Source: Marchantia polymorpha subsp. ruderalis
Taxonomy: Eukaryota; Streptophyta; Marchantiopsida; Marchantiales; Marchantiaceae
Length of the DNA: 64,000 bases
Assembly: GCA_037833965.1 (NCBI GenBank)
Contig: AP031356.1
Location: 27,318,501-27,382,500 of the forward strand
Reading direction: 5' to 3'
In this document: in pieces, positions 43,219 to 54,300 of the stretch
Layout of the letters: the number at the start of each line of letters is the position of its first letter
How positions within the stretch are numbered: position 1 is the stretch's first letter
Translations under genes and position numbers: made by a program
The notes under the pieces: generated by a model
What the model saw: only the letters and a program-made list of their open reading frames with translations
Database searches by the model: none
Told to the model about the DNA's origin: nothing

Positions 43219-43247
43219 TATAAAATAGTTCCAGGCGTTTTGCCTGG
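43219..43247 (+). promoter_or_regulatory. TATA box and start-site hairpin, A-type solo LTR
   Basis: TATAAAA at 43219-43225 is followed by the inverted repeat CCAGGCGTTTTGCCTGG at 43231-43247. The spacing is the same as in the element A LTRs. The predicted start lies near 43250, and transcription would read out of the LTR toward 44195. Confidence 0.7.
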
Positions 43248-43631
43248 GGTTCTTTCCCATCAGAAGTGCAGATCAGGAACCCATTTCCTTTGCGTGTTTG
43301 TGTCCTTGAGTTCTGTCACCACGCACGAGGAGTTACAACTTAGCGTTCCGCATTTTGTAGCTGAAGGCCTTCGGCCGAATGTTCAGAGCTAGTCCATTGG
43401 TTAGAGACTTGAGTAGTTCGGATCTGCACCTGCGGGTGACTGCCGATGCTCAGAGCCAGTGACTAGTTAGATACTTGAACAGTTTCGCCCCTACACCTTC
43501 GAGTGTTTCTTTCTGATTGTACTCCTTGGGATTTTTCCCCTGAATGCCAAAGTGAAGTTTTGCTACTTCGGGTAAGCCTTGGTTGTAAATTCAGGTTACG
43601 CTGCAGCAGGTGCCTTGAGGGTAACCCCTGT

Positions 43632-44098
43632 AGTATTTCTGGGAATGACAAGTGCCTGAGAATTCAAACTCTTCAATAGACTGTTGTTGTGTTACTGGAA
43701 TGTTTCTCAGTGAGTCCTTCAGTGCGGACCTGTGTTCTCTACGCGTTTTGTGAGTTGAGAGTGTTGTTCACCGCGTATGAGTGACTTCGATCCGAAGTAG
43801 GCAGTCCAAACCGGGTTTCCTACACTAGCAGCAAGCTAGTGGAAGCGTTGTAAAAGCCGGAGTTGGAAGTCACTGCCCGCAGCTTTGCCGAGTGTGCTTG
43901 AGAGAGACTTTCCCCCTGAAATCTTGAAGTAGAGGTCCTAACGGATCTCTGGGTTGTGTTTCTGTAGTTTCAGGTGTGTGTGTGTGTGTGTGTGTGTTAC
44001 GCTGCACTGTGCGACCTCCGAGTGCGCTCCGAGTGGACACTTGCAGTATTTCTGGGAGTGACAGTTGCCTGAGAATTCAAACTCCTCAATAGTCTGTT
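43632..44098 (+). repeat. Duplicated block within R/U5
   Basis: A 54-bp block, from AGTATTTCTGGGAATGACA through GAATTCAAACTC to CTGTT, occurs at 43632-43685 and again with a few changes at 44045-44098. The same pair occurs in every other R/U5 copy in the window, including 1182-1791 and 45920-46420, so the duplication is ancestral. A TG/CA microsatellite lies between the copies at about 43975-43997. Confidence 0.75.
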
Positions 44099-44200
44099 AA
44101 AACGTGACACTTTGTACCCTGTGTGTTCCTCTGTCCCTGTGGGTTCGACCTTTCTACCACTATATTGCAGTTTTAGCCTTTAGTGGGTTATTACAGTCGG

Positions 44201-46511
44201 GATGAGCCTTCGGCTCAAGGGCCTTCGGCTTAGAGGATTTCGGGTCAGACGCCTTCAGCGCAGACCCAACTTGAGGAATCGGCCAAGGACGAAGGCTGGA
44301 AGGAGGAGACACGTGTGCCTTCGGCAAAGTCGCCTTCGGCACAAGCGCCTTCGGCGGTAGCAGATCGGGCAGGAGAAGCGGTCCCGCCGGAAGCCAGATC
44401 TCCACCGCGTTGAAGATCTTGGCCGGGAGTGGAGCGGCGGTCGCAGTAGCAGAAGCCACACGACCCAGTTCTGTGAGAACTGGGTCGCGTGGATTCCAGG
44501 AAATCGTCGAGGATTTCTGTGGCGATAGAGATCCTTGACTAAGAGGACGAAGAGGACGAAGACTCAGGTTCGGAAGGGCAAGAAGTGGAGTCAGTGCAAG
44601 GCACGCCGACAGGATTATTGTGCGAGCAGGTGGTACCACTACTGCGGTACCTTGATCGCAAGACGGCGAAGTATGGTGATCCCCGCCATCGGGGTTCCTA
44701 CGTCGAATTGGTGCGGAATCGGACGCGAATCAAAGTTGCGACGAATTCTGTACTGATTTTCCTGGACAACAAGTAAAGACAGTTGGAGGAGAAGAACGAT
44801 GCCCTACACGGACATCTCACACTCTCGCGGAAACTGTAGAAGGCAGTACTACAACTGCGCGATGACGCAGCAGCCAAGGCCTAGAGCGAATTTGAGAAGC
44901 AAATTGCTGCGATTGAGGCGGAGCTCCATTCAGAGCGAATTCAGAATAGCACCTTGGCAGAGGAGCTCATGCGGCAGAGGCGGTTGTTGGAGTAATGTCA
45001 GATCGCACGCAAGGCAGATGAGGAGTTACTACGTCGCCTGCAATCGTAGTGCGACGAATTGAAAGGGCAGCGTGCGGATGCGGAGCTGCAATTAGTGGAG
45101 TTTGAAGGTGACAACCGGCGCGCTATAGATCGCACGCGAGAGGAGTTGGTCGTGCGAGTGAACCAGTGTCTGAGAAATTACACTCTCTGGGAGGTGGCAG
45201 CGCGGGAGAGAATCACCTTGCGCGAGTTAGAGATTCGTGCGGCGGCCTTGATGTCGGGTGACCGTCGAAGCCGGCGGCGAGTGGCGAAGCAGTTAGATGC
45301 CTTCCTGGCGAGGTCGCGAGACGCCATTGCGAACTTCGAGGCAGAGGTGACCGCGGTGTTGCGGCCGCTGGGATTGCGCAATATAGCAGAAGACTGGTCT
45401 GGTAAGGATGCAGTGCGCGGTCGAACTTCGCACAGGAGGCATAGCATATGACATGTAGTGTAGCGTAGAGTAGAGTGTTAGGTAGTTAGGACTTAGAAGG
45501 TATAAAGTAGTTCAAGGCATTTTGCCTTGGGGATTTTCCAATTTCGGAAGTGCAATTCAGCAACTCATTTTCTCTGCGCGTTTGTGTCCTTAGTTCTGTC
45601 ACCGCGCAAGAGGAGCTACAGCTTGACGAAGTTACCGCATTTTGTAGCTGAAGGCCTTCGGTCGACTGCTCAGAGCTAGTGTGGACTGGTTAGATACTTG
45701 AGCAGTTCGGACTTACACATTCGGGTGATTGTTGAATGCTCAAAGCTAGTGTAGACTGGTTAGATACTTGAGCAGTTCGGACTTACACCTTCGGGTGATT
45801 GTTCCTGTTTGTACTCCTTTGAGATTTCTAACCCTGAATGCCAAAGTGAAGTTTTGTTACTTCGAGTAAACCTTGGCTAACAATTCAGTTTGTACGCTGC
45901 TTGAGGCGCCTTCGGGGGTAGCCTCGGCAGTATTTCTGGGAATAACTAGTGCGTGAGAATTCAAATTCGTCAATAGACTGTTATAGTGTGACATTGGAGC
46001 TTTTCTCAGTTGAGTTTCTCAGTTCGGTTCCTATATTCTCTGCGCGTTGGACTTCCTATATTCTGTGAGTTGAGTGTGTTGTTCACCGCGTCTGTGTGAC
46101 TTCGGTTTGACGAAGGTACCGCATCCGAAGTAGGAAGTCCAACCCGGATGCTCTGCTCTAGCAGTTGAAGTTAACAATCCGGAGTTGGGGAACACTACCT
46201 GCAGTTCCTCTGAAGATACTTGTGAGAAACTTTCTCCCTGAACCTTGAGTGGAGGTCCTAATCGACCTCTTAGTTGTGTTTTTCTAGTTTCAGGTGTGTG
46301 TTGGGGTGAACTACGCTGCACTGTGCGTCCTCCGAGTGACCTCCGAGTTGAGCACTTGCAGTATTTTTGGGGGTGACAGTCGCCTGAGAATTCAAACTCT
46401 TCAATAGTCTGTTAAAACGTGACACTTTGTACTCTGTGTGTTGCCTCTGTCCCTGTGGGTTCGACATTTTTGCTACTATATTGCAGTATTAGCCTTTGGT
46501 TGGTTATTACA
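44201..46511 (+). pseudogene. Old solo LTR: end of U3 ORF plus R/U5
   Basis: Pieces of the C-terminal half of the LTR ORF are readable. 44585-44776 has the LLRYLDRK motif and a GSYVELVRNRTRIKV stretch. 45059-45451 has the last coiled-coil part and the basic tail. They lie in different frames with stops between. The TATA box is at 45501-45507, followed by the hairpin CAAGGCATTTTGCCTTG at 45513-45529. R/U5 runs to 46511. A 12-bp perfect hairpin lies at 44461-44487. Confidence 0.75.
45667..45806 (+). repeat. 70-bp tandem duplication in R
   Basis: Two adjacent 70-bp copies (45667-45736 and 45737-45806) share TGCTCA-AGCTAGTGT, GACTGGTTAGATACTTGAGCAG and TTCGGGTGATTGTT segments with a handful of changes. 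The A and B LTRs show a more diverged version of the same arrangement (for example 43385-43500), so the unit seems prone to duplication. Confidence 0.75.
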
Positions 46512-47400
46512 ACAAGCCATAATCCTTGTGGTTCCAGTCGAGTTAAACAAAATTTGGCAATGTGATACAGTCTTTTGTAAGCATAGCACTAACGATTGTC
46601 ACAAATTCTCGCTCCTCCTCAAACCATTTTGTTATTGGCATATCTTTCTTGCAAATTTGTAATCTCTAATGGTCAAATCTCACCTCCAAATCTTGGTACT
46701 AGCCTCGTGATTGTGAAAAATCTTCTCCATGTCAAAGGTTTTATAACTCCATTGACGTATGATTAAATGGATCTCAAAAAATGATAATATTTCAATTTTT
46801 TGACATCATAAGTATTCAAAATTCCTTGAACAATCATCATAATTATTGCATAAATTTTGGATGATGTGTGCGATGTTGTTATCAATGAACAGATTCAATG
46901 TTTATCTAACAAATACACGAATTATAAATTTTTTATTGTCAATTAATATATTTTTAAAATGATTATTTTTTTTGAACTTGAAATTAATGATTAAAAATTA
47001 ATTACAAATTTACATCTTTATTGTTTGCATATAAAAATACTTCCTTACACAATCAAATTTTGGAACCCACAATTATTGAGATAATTCACGTACTTGCATT
47101 TTTTAACAATTCTTGAACTTGCACAAGTAGACATGATTTAATCTTCAAAATAATTTAATGATACTACTTTTTAAGATTTAAAGTAGACATCGTAATGATC
47201 ATGCATGTAGCATATAATAACCGTGTGCCTTTCATGATTTCAGAAAGAAAGTAATCATGATTTCAGAAAGAAAGTAAAATAAAATAGATGTGAACACATT
47301 TCTTATGTTGCACATATTTTTAGTAATCATAATATTTGTTTGAGATCTAGTGTTTGAGATCATAATGATATACGTGTGTGGTAATGTTCAAAAGTCATTC
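46512..47400. other. AT-rich flank, continuation of the decayed element
   Basis: The first five bases are the ACAAG duplication of the old solo LTR. The sequence to about 47100 is AT-rich like 1792-4204 and was contiguous with it. It would hold the gag end of the decayed minus-strand element, but I see no readable frame. A 24-bp direct repeat (TGATTTCAGAAAGAAAGTAA core) lies near 47236-47276. No gene is supported. Confidence 0.5.
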
Positions 47401-48190
47401 CAACTCTACAAAAATCGCTTTGATAAATTGTCATCTAAGTCAGCCGGACGGCGCGGATGTACTGGGCATTCCTTTACGCCTGATTGGTGCAGATCTTGCG
47501 CAAGACCGTGACATCCGTGGAGATGGTTCAAACTGGTTCAAACCTCGCTTGTGCATCTAAGTCAATTCGGACTGTGACAGAAACCGTTACCTTTGGGGAG
47601 AGGGCGAGGTTTAAATCGATGAAGAGGATGAAATTCTGGCGCGGATGGCGCGGATGGCGCGGACAGCGACATCCTCAACGTGCACGTAACCAGTCCATGA
47701 CTTGCAAATAGCTCTTTTCACCATGAAGCTGCTGATTACGTGAAAATTTAGCCGCTCGGAAGGTGAACTTGTTCGCCACGCTTCCCTCTGAACCGCGAGT
47801 TAAGAGAATACTGGAAGTCTCCATTGTGTAATTGAGAAGTTTGGATTACTTCGAAGTCTTTATGTGGTGAATATTCAGTTGTCAGTAGAGGATCGTAGGA
47901 GGAGGGAGCTGCTCTAAGTGCAACCAATGCTTCGAGAAAGCTTGATGCAGATCGGAGAAGCTGCGATGTGTGAAAGCTGAGAGTTTTTATATCTTCGAGA
48001 AAGAGGCGGAAGAAACTCCCATTACTTTTGCAGGAGCTGTGTGTGATAGTGATGATGTGTGCTCGATGAGAGTTATTGGTTCCTAGAAAGATGCACAAGA
48101 AGGTTCTTGGTCTGCTGTGAACACTGACAAAGTTTGAACACCTAGGAGATAGAGTAACTACGAAACAAAGTAACTACATTTGAGGACTGG
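47401..48190 (+). promoter_or_regulatory. Upstream region and probable leader exon of the Agenet gene
   Basis: Composition shifts from AT-rich to mixed. A tandem GGATGGCGC repeat lies near 47643-47665. A good splice donor (CTG/GTAAGT) occurs at 48190/48191, and an acceptor (TTTGCAG/A) at 48489/48490, so an untranslated exon ending at 48190 and an intron of about 300 bases in the leader are likely. I cannot place the transcription start. The 116-codon minus frame 47748-48098 is not supported as a gene. Confidence 0.4.
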
Positions 48191-48532
48191 TAAGTATGCC
48201 TCACTCGAGTAGTCTCTTCTTTTCTAAGTATATTCATGACGAGATATTTTGTGGCGGGTAGGTCTGCTGTTCTCATGTTCATAATAATACATGAAAAGTG
48301 TTACCTGACAGGAACTTAAAGGTTGTGATGATTTGCGAATTATACGTACAAATCCATTAGCTTTAGAAAGGGAGGAAACTGATGAGAGAATTTTATTTTC
48401 GTTTTGAATGAAACATATTTACTTGACCTTGAGTATAAAGACTAGATAAAACCGATATTGACAAGTTCAGCTGGCTCATTAGTTTGCAGATACAACGACT
48501 TGAGTGTGATCAGATTTCCGAGAAAGAGTTCA

Positions 48533-51318
48533 ATGGAAGAGGCAAAAACCAAAGAAGATGGACAGGAGAGCCAAGATTTGAAACTTGGCTTGTCTGATGA
48601 TGGCAAAGACTCACCAACAGCCGTGGCCCCAGCTTCCGAAGTACCACCTGACCAGCCGACTGAAGGTCCTGGTTACCTACAGGAGGGGGAACTAGTTGAG
48701 GTACTCCACTTCATCGCATTTTTACTCGTTCTTATGTGTACATTGGATTTCAGCGAACACGTGATGGGGAAACTTGTTCATAACAAAAAATAGGCTCAAT
48801 TTTTCATGAGAAAACTTCAAATTAACACATCGAATCACGCGTGTGGCAGGTGAAACAAAACGACAAGGGGCTGCGAGGTTCTTGGCACCCCGCGGTCATT
48901 GTTCAGGTTCTGCCCGGTAAGAGGGTTGTGGAGTATGAGGAACTTGTCACTCCCGACGGTCTGGAGAAGCTTAAGGAGACTATACCATTCAGGGATTCGT
49001 CAAAATCGGGTTCTAGAGCTTTGCGGGGAAGTGCAAAACCCAAGAAATGGAAATTGCGCATCAGGCCTCGACCACCTCCTGCTCCGTCGTCGTCAACGAA
49101 CACCTGGATCGCGGGAACTTGTGTTGATTGCTTCTATCAGGATGCGTGGTGGGAAGGCATACTGAAGGAAGATCTAATCGACGAGAGTGATAAGAAAGTA
49201 GTCGCATCAAAAACTGTTGTCACAGTTTACTTTCCAGATGAGAAAGATGTTTCTGAACATGATGTCACCAATTTACGGCCTACGCAAGACTGGGATGAGA
49301 AGACAGGAACCTGGAATCAGAGACCGTCTCATCCAACACTCGCCAGTTTCAAAAAGCAGTCAAGGGACGAGAGAAAAGCTACAACGACTGAAGCGGAGGA
49401 TCCAAGGGAAATTGATCAACCCCAGGGTAATATTGCTCTCGACTTTGAGAACGCTGGTGAGGCTTCGGGAGACCCGACTTTTGAACATCTTGATGAGGAG
49501 GAAGACAGTATCACCTATCCTCAAATGGAGCAAGGGGATGGCACCCACGCAGCAAGCTCTGACACGGACGGTGCAGCTACACAGTGGAGGCAAAGACTGA
49601 AGGACGCTGGTTGGAAGGTTAATGTGACCACACTGGAATCTGGAAAGAGAAAGTGGTCCTATGGGCCACCAGAGTCGCAAGGGGCAGACAATCAAAGCCC
49701 GAAGTTGTTCTCAACATTGTCCTCCGCGGCAGCAGAGTTCACTAAATTGTTGCAAGAGCAGATTGTGTCCGAAGATGATTCGACTATCTTTACTTTAAAG
49801 GACGTAACTAGTTCTCGTGTGGCCAATTCAGATCCGAACGAAAGTGCGACAATCAGCAACACGGCCATAGTTGTGATACCTGAGGCTGACAAGGAGCCAA
49901 ACCAGCATCAGCTGGAGTTGACTGAAGACGAGGCACGTGCATGTCTTACTGAGAAGGGTTGGTCTGTCAACAAGATTATCCGCCACCATGGCAGGATCCA
50001 ATGGCAATACAAAGCGCCGGGGCTCAGTGACAAACCGATCCTGATCTTTCACACTTTGTGCGGGGCTATCGAGGAGTACAACCGTCGATTAAAGACCAGC
50101 GCTGATGGCGATGGCCAGGCAGAATTACCAATCGGCCTAATTAGGACCAAGCAAGTCAGTAACAAGACCAGGAAGAGAACTGAGGATAATGACCATAAAT
50201 CTATCAAGAGAACCCATTGCTCAGTTGAACCAGAAGGTATGGAAATCTCAACTGGAGGAAAGAGTGATTCTGATCCAGACATTGATCTTCTGGCGGACAC
50301 GTTTGCCAAGTCGTTTAGACAAGATTCACAAGATCCATCTCACTATCCTTCAGAAGTTGAGATGGACCATCAGGATAACCGATGTACCAACTCAGACAAG
50401 AAAACACCGGTGCGCTGTACTCCTGAAGGTGAGAAATACATGAATGAACTTCAAATCGAAGTGGATACTGATGAGGCTCGCGAGTATCTGCGAGAAGCAG
50501 GATGGACGATCCGCGAAATTGTTCGCAAAGGGAGGACTAGTTGGTTTTACAAAGCTCCAGCGTTCGGCTCTTCTCCGGCGGCCACATATCAAAGTCTGTC
50601 GAATGCCATGTCGGAGTATAACAGTAGAGTCGTTAGCACCAATCAGGTTGGCGTAGAGCAGAGACCTCTTTTTGTACTCCGAAATCGAAGCGGTAAAAAG
50701 TTGCGAAATCTTCATCGTAAAACAGATGAAGGAATTTCTCCTCGTACCAACATGGACGATGTGGACCAAAATCCTTCATGTGGAACCGGAACAGCACCTA
50801 GAGCGGACACAAATCCTTCATCAGTTACAAGGGAGCAAGGAAGGAGGTTCTTTCCACCAAGAGAAGATGAAAGAGAAAGCGAGAAAGAATTCGTGGCTAT
50901 TTCCAGCCCAGAAGAAATTTCAGCAAATGCCGTAGAACCGTTGGCATTCGCATCAAGCATTAATGAAGATGTGAAAAGCGTCGTGAGGAAACCTTTCGGG
51001 AGTTTGATTGGAGATGTTTTTGAGGATGATCGAGTGTACCTTCTACAAGTATATGTTCTCGACTTCAAGAAGGAACAGCTGCAGCTATACGTCGAAGGTG
51101 ACAGCTTGGTCATCAAAGGAACGTACTTCATTGACAATCCTCACAGCGACAACAAATTCTCCACCAAACATTCTGGTGCTTTGAGCTGCAGATTGATGCT
51201 GCCTGATGATGTGATACATGCATCAATCACTGCTTCACAGCTGAAGCCGGAAACTCTTCATCTGACTCTCCGTAAAGCCGTTATTCCTCTTAAAAAGTTT
51301 CAGATTTCCATAAAATGA
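48533..51318 (+). CDS. Agenet / GW-repeat / alpha-crystallin-like protein, two exons
   Basis: Exon 1 is 48533-48700 and exon 2 is 48850-51318. The 149-base GT-AG intron is in phase 0 and joins GELVE to VKQNDKGLRGSW, restoring a classic Agenet start. The product has 878 residues. Two Agenet (Tudor-like) units lie at about 48-130 and 142-205, expected to bind methylated histone tails or other chromatin ligands. Three repeats (about 299-357, 413-471 and 594-650) share the pattern L-x2-aGW-x-i...W-x-Y-x-P...EYN-x-R and resemble the DUF7028-type repeat of IDM1-like proteins. The C-terminal 100 residues read as an alpha-crystallin domain, with an LPDD motif and a terminal ISI like the I-x-I of small heat-shock proteins. 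A nuclear chromatin adaptor is likely; the exact role is inferred. An AATAAA at 51612 may be the polyadenylation signal. Confidence 0.8.
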
Positions 51319-54300
51319 GGTACGTGGATCAACTCTGCAACATTTTGTCCACTAGTTGAGCATGTGTGCTTTGTTCCTGAAACCTACATGCTAGTGTTTA
51401 CTTAGAACACTCGCGATGAAATTCTTCGCTCGAAAACCTCTGGAACAATATTTGGTTATTTCTGAAAATATTTGGTTATTTCTACCAATGGTTATTCAGG
51501 ATCAATGAGATTCATGAAATCCCTTGCCAGACATCATTCATCATCGGGAACATTCTCAGTTTGGTGATCTCCAGCAACAGCCGATCAAAAGCATCGAAAA
51601 CTGGTGAATACAATAAACAGCTGTACATTTCCCTTCCCCTACCACAGGAGTTTCTACAGGGAGGCTGGATCTAAATTCAACAATTGTTTCAAGATTGGAA
51701 GGATTGAAGGATGACTTACACGCATCTACGAACAGAAAGTCAAATCAAAGTATTGGAATTATATGATTGTCACGGTCCATTTATATGTTGTTATATAACA
51801 GACTGCATACTAGCTTTGCCTACCACCTCTTGAGAAATATGACATTGAATATTTGTTTTACCTTTTTCCTTGTCCATACTCTTGATAATGCGACCTTGTC
51901 AATAGACATGTAATTATCTCATTGAACATCAAACTTTCAACCTTTTTATGAAATATGAAAGATACTTACTTTCATGACTTCTGATATGTAGTAATCCTGT
52001 AGTATTTATGAGAGGGATATAAAATGCAGACCCTAAAGTCAATCAATGATATGATCAACATTGTCAAGCAAAATTTTCTTGATTACACCAGCAAGTCGTT
52101 GGATGCTTCAGTATGAAGTCCAAGTTGCATCTCCATCGTAGGAAGCCTATGATTTCAAAGTTTAGCAAATGTGGGATCTTAGCAAATTTAGACAATGCTT
52201 GACTTGATGCCCACTCATTTGCCATGAAAAAGTTAACGTTTCAGCAACATTTTACAGCTGTAAGAGACTGATGAGTTTGCATTACTAGCTTCTTTGTAAT
52301 AGGATCATGCAACATATGCTGTAGGTTAAAATTGTGACAAGAGTGAGGGACTCACATATTGCAACCGCTGGTTCACTACAATAGGGTTTACTGCAAAATT
52401 CATCAGCTGAACTTTGAAGCGGTCAAAAATAAGCTCTTCAAATTAACTATTCTGCATGTGGAGCAGGAAAAATATTAATGTTGGAGGAATGAAACTAGAT
52501 GGAGCCCTCCTTCGCAAATGATGAATGCCTTGTTCAAGTGAGAGATTTTACCAGGTTCAGAATCTGCCTGTATGCTTGCACAAGCATATCCTTCACTTCT
52601 CCCTTCGTCTACGCTCGGCTCCCAGCAACAATAGCACTAAATGATGCAGTGAGAGCGTGCTTTGATCGAAGTCAAGGATCAACAAGGACATTGAGGAGAG
52701 TACCAAGCTAACAAGCGAATTCGATTAGCTTGTTTTTTAATACATTTCTTCCTTCTGAGAAAGAAATAAAATTTTGTTGCTTTTCTAGATGATCCTTCAA
52801 ATTTTCTATATATCTTCAAATACAGCTTGAAACAAATCCTTTATGTGAAATATATATTATGAGATGGTGGTGCTGAACAAAATATACGATTCATTCAAAT
52901 ATACAAGAAAAAATTTGATTATTTTATGGAGAAAATAATGTCCTGTATATCTTCTTCTTGCTTCTGGAACATATTAACATGAATATTAAAGGACAAGAGG
53001 ATACTTATAAAAATATACATATACTTATATTTGTATATATAAATCAACTTAAGTATATATATCTCGTCGTAGATAATCTCTAAAACAAAAATATTATTAT
53101 CAATGAAAAGTTCATTTTTTAAGATTTCATATGTCTAATTACTCTAAAGTTTAAGATTTTCATTTTTTGTTATGATACATCTTTCAATTGATTCAATAGA
53201 AAATCTTATGTTAGCTAAAATCTAATTGGTTAAAATTAAATATATGTTTATGATAGAATGACCAACTAGATGAAGTATGTAATCAACCTCTAGATTTTTG
53301 CTCTTATGAAAATTTGATAAATGATAGAAGATTATGAACAAATAAAGTAATTAATCCAAGATTTTTCAAATTAAATATTTTTATATATTTTAATTATATT
53401 TATTTTGAAATAATTTGAAATTATATTTTTAGAAATTAGAAAATTTTGGAATCATGATCTAGGAAATATATAAGAGTACATGCAACAAATAATTTTTTCT
53501 TCTTATTTAGCTATTTATTGAGTAAATAAAAAATTAATAAAAATAGTAAGATAAAATTCTTGTAAGTCTACATTGCTACTCTTCTTTTTTGGCTAAAGCA
53601 AGCATCCAATTCTTATTTAACTGATTTACATTCCAGCTCACGTGTTAAGATTATGATGATTTGTGTAGTAATATCTCAATGATTAGATCATTTAAAATTA
53701 TAAATACTGTTATGATTTTTGGAAGACTGATTCTTGCCACAATGCTCAGACATGGTCAAGCAGATTCTGGAAATTTATATGTTGCTCACTTTGTGTTTGA
53801 GTGTTTTCAATGAATAAAACGAAAATGTTTTTTGTGTAGATTGTTGGATGTGGGTAATTAAAATTTCTTAGGCGAAGTGGGGCCCATCCCCTGGTTTCTG
53901 CGTTTAATTTTTTTTCACTTGCAAGGGTTATGAAAACGGTGGTTTCCCATCATTTTTTGCACCACTTTTTACTCTTAGATCATATAGCACGTGTTTTTCA
54001 TGTTTTTCATAGCTCCATCTGACGCTTTGGTTTCATCCAGATACTTTTTCATGGGATATCCCCATCTTTTATGCTACATTTCTTGGTTGACGTTCCTCCA
54101 AATTTAAAACCCAAATTTATCTTTATTCATGCTTTTGTGAGTGTGAGTCTCTCTAAAACAGATACCCAATCTCTAGATAAGTCAAGAGTCAAATTCTATT
54201 CATCTCAATGACAAAAACTTTTTCTCTGTTAAAAGTTCCCGAAAAAATATGATGCAAAAACTTGGTGGACAGTGTAAGGTTGGAACGAATATGCTCAATT

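Larger units (their letters stand above)
38863..44195 (+). mobile_element. Solo LTR of the A family (5333 bp)
   Basis: It starts TGTGGTACCCCAC at 38863 and ends GGGTTATTACA at 44195, flanked by GTCGG (38858-38862 and 44196-44200). It closely matches the element A LTRs in inverse orientation, with small length differences. There is no internal region, so it arose by recombination between two LTRs of an inserted element. It keeps a full-length U3 ORF, a TATA box at 43219-43225 and complete R/U5. Confidence 0.93.
4210..46511 (+). mobile_element. Old solo LTR, split by nested insertions
   Basis: The LTR starts TGTGGTAACCCAC at 4210 and ends GGTTATTACA at 46511. It is flanked by the 5-bp duplication ACAAG (4205-4209 and 46512-46516). 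Its own sequence is 4210-6333, 38445-38862 and 44201-46511, about 4.85 kb, close to the 4873 bp of the B LTRs. No internal region of its own remains, so it is a solo LTR left by recombination. It was hit by element A at 6334 and by an A-type LTR at 38863. Stops and frameshifts in its U3 ORF mark it as the oldest LTR in this nest. Confidence 0.9.

Noticed and set aside
47748..48098. 116-codon minus-strand frame
   Set aside because: It overlaps the likely leader exon of the Agenet gene, has no family motif and no splice partner.
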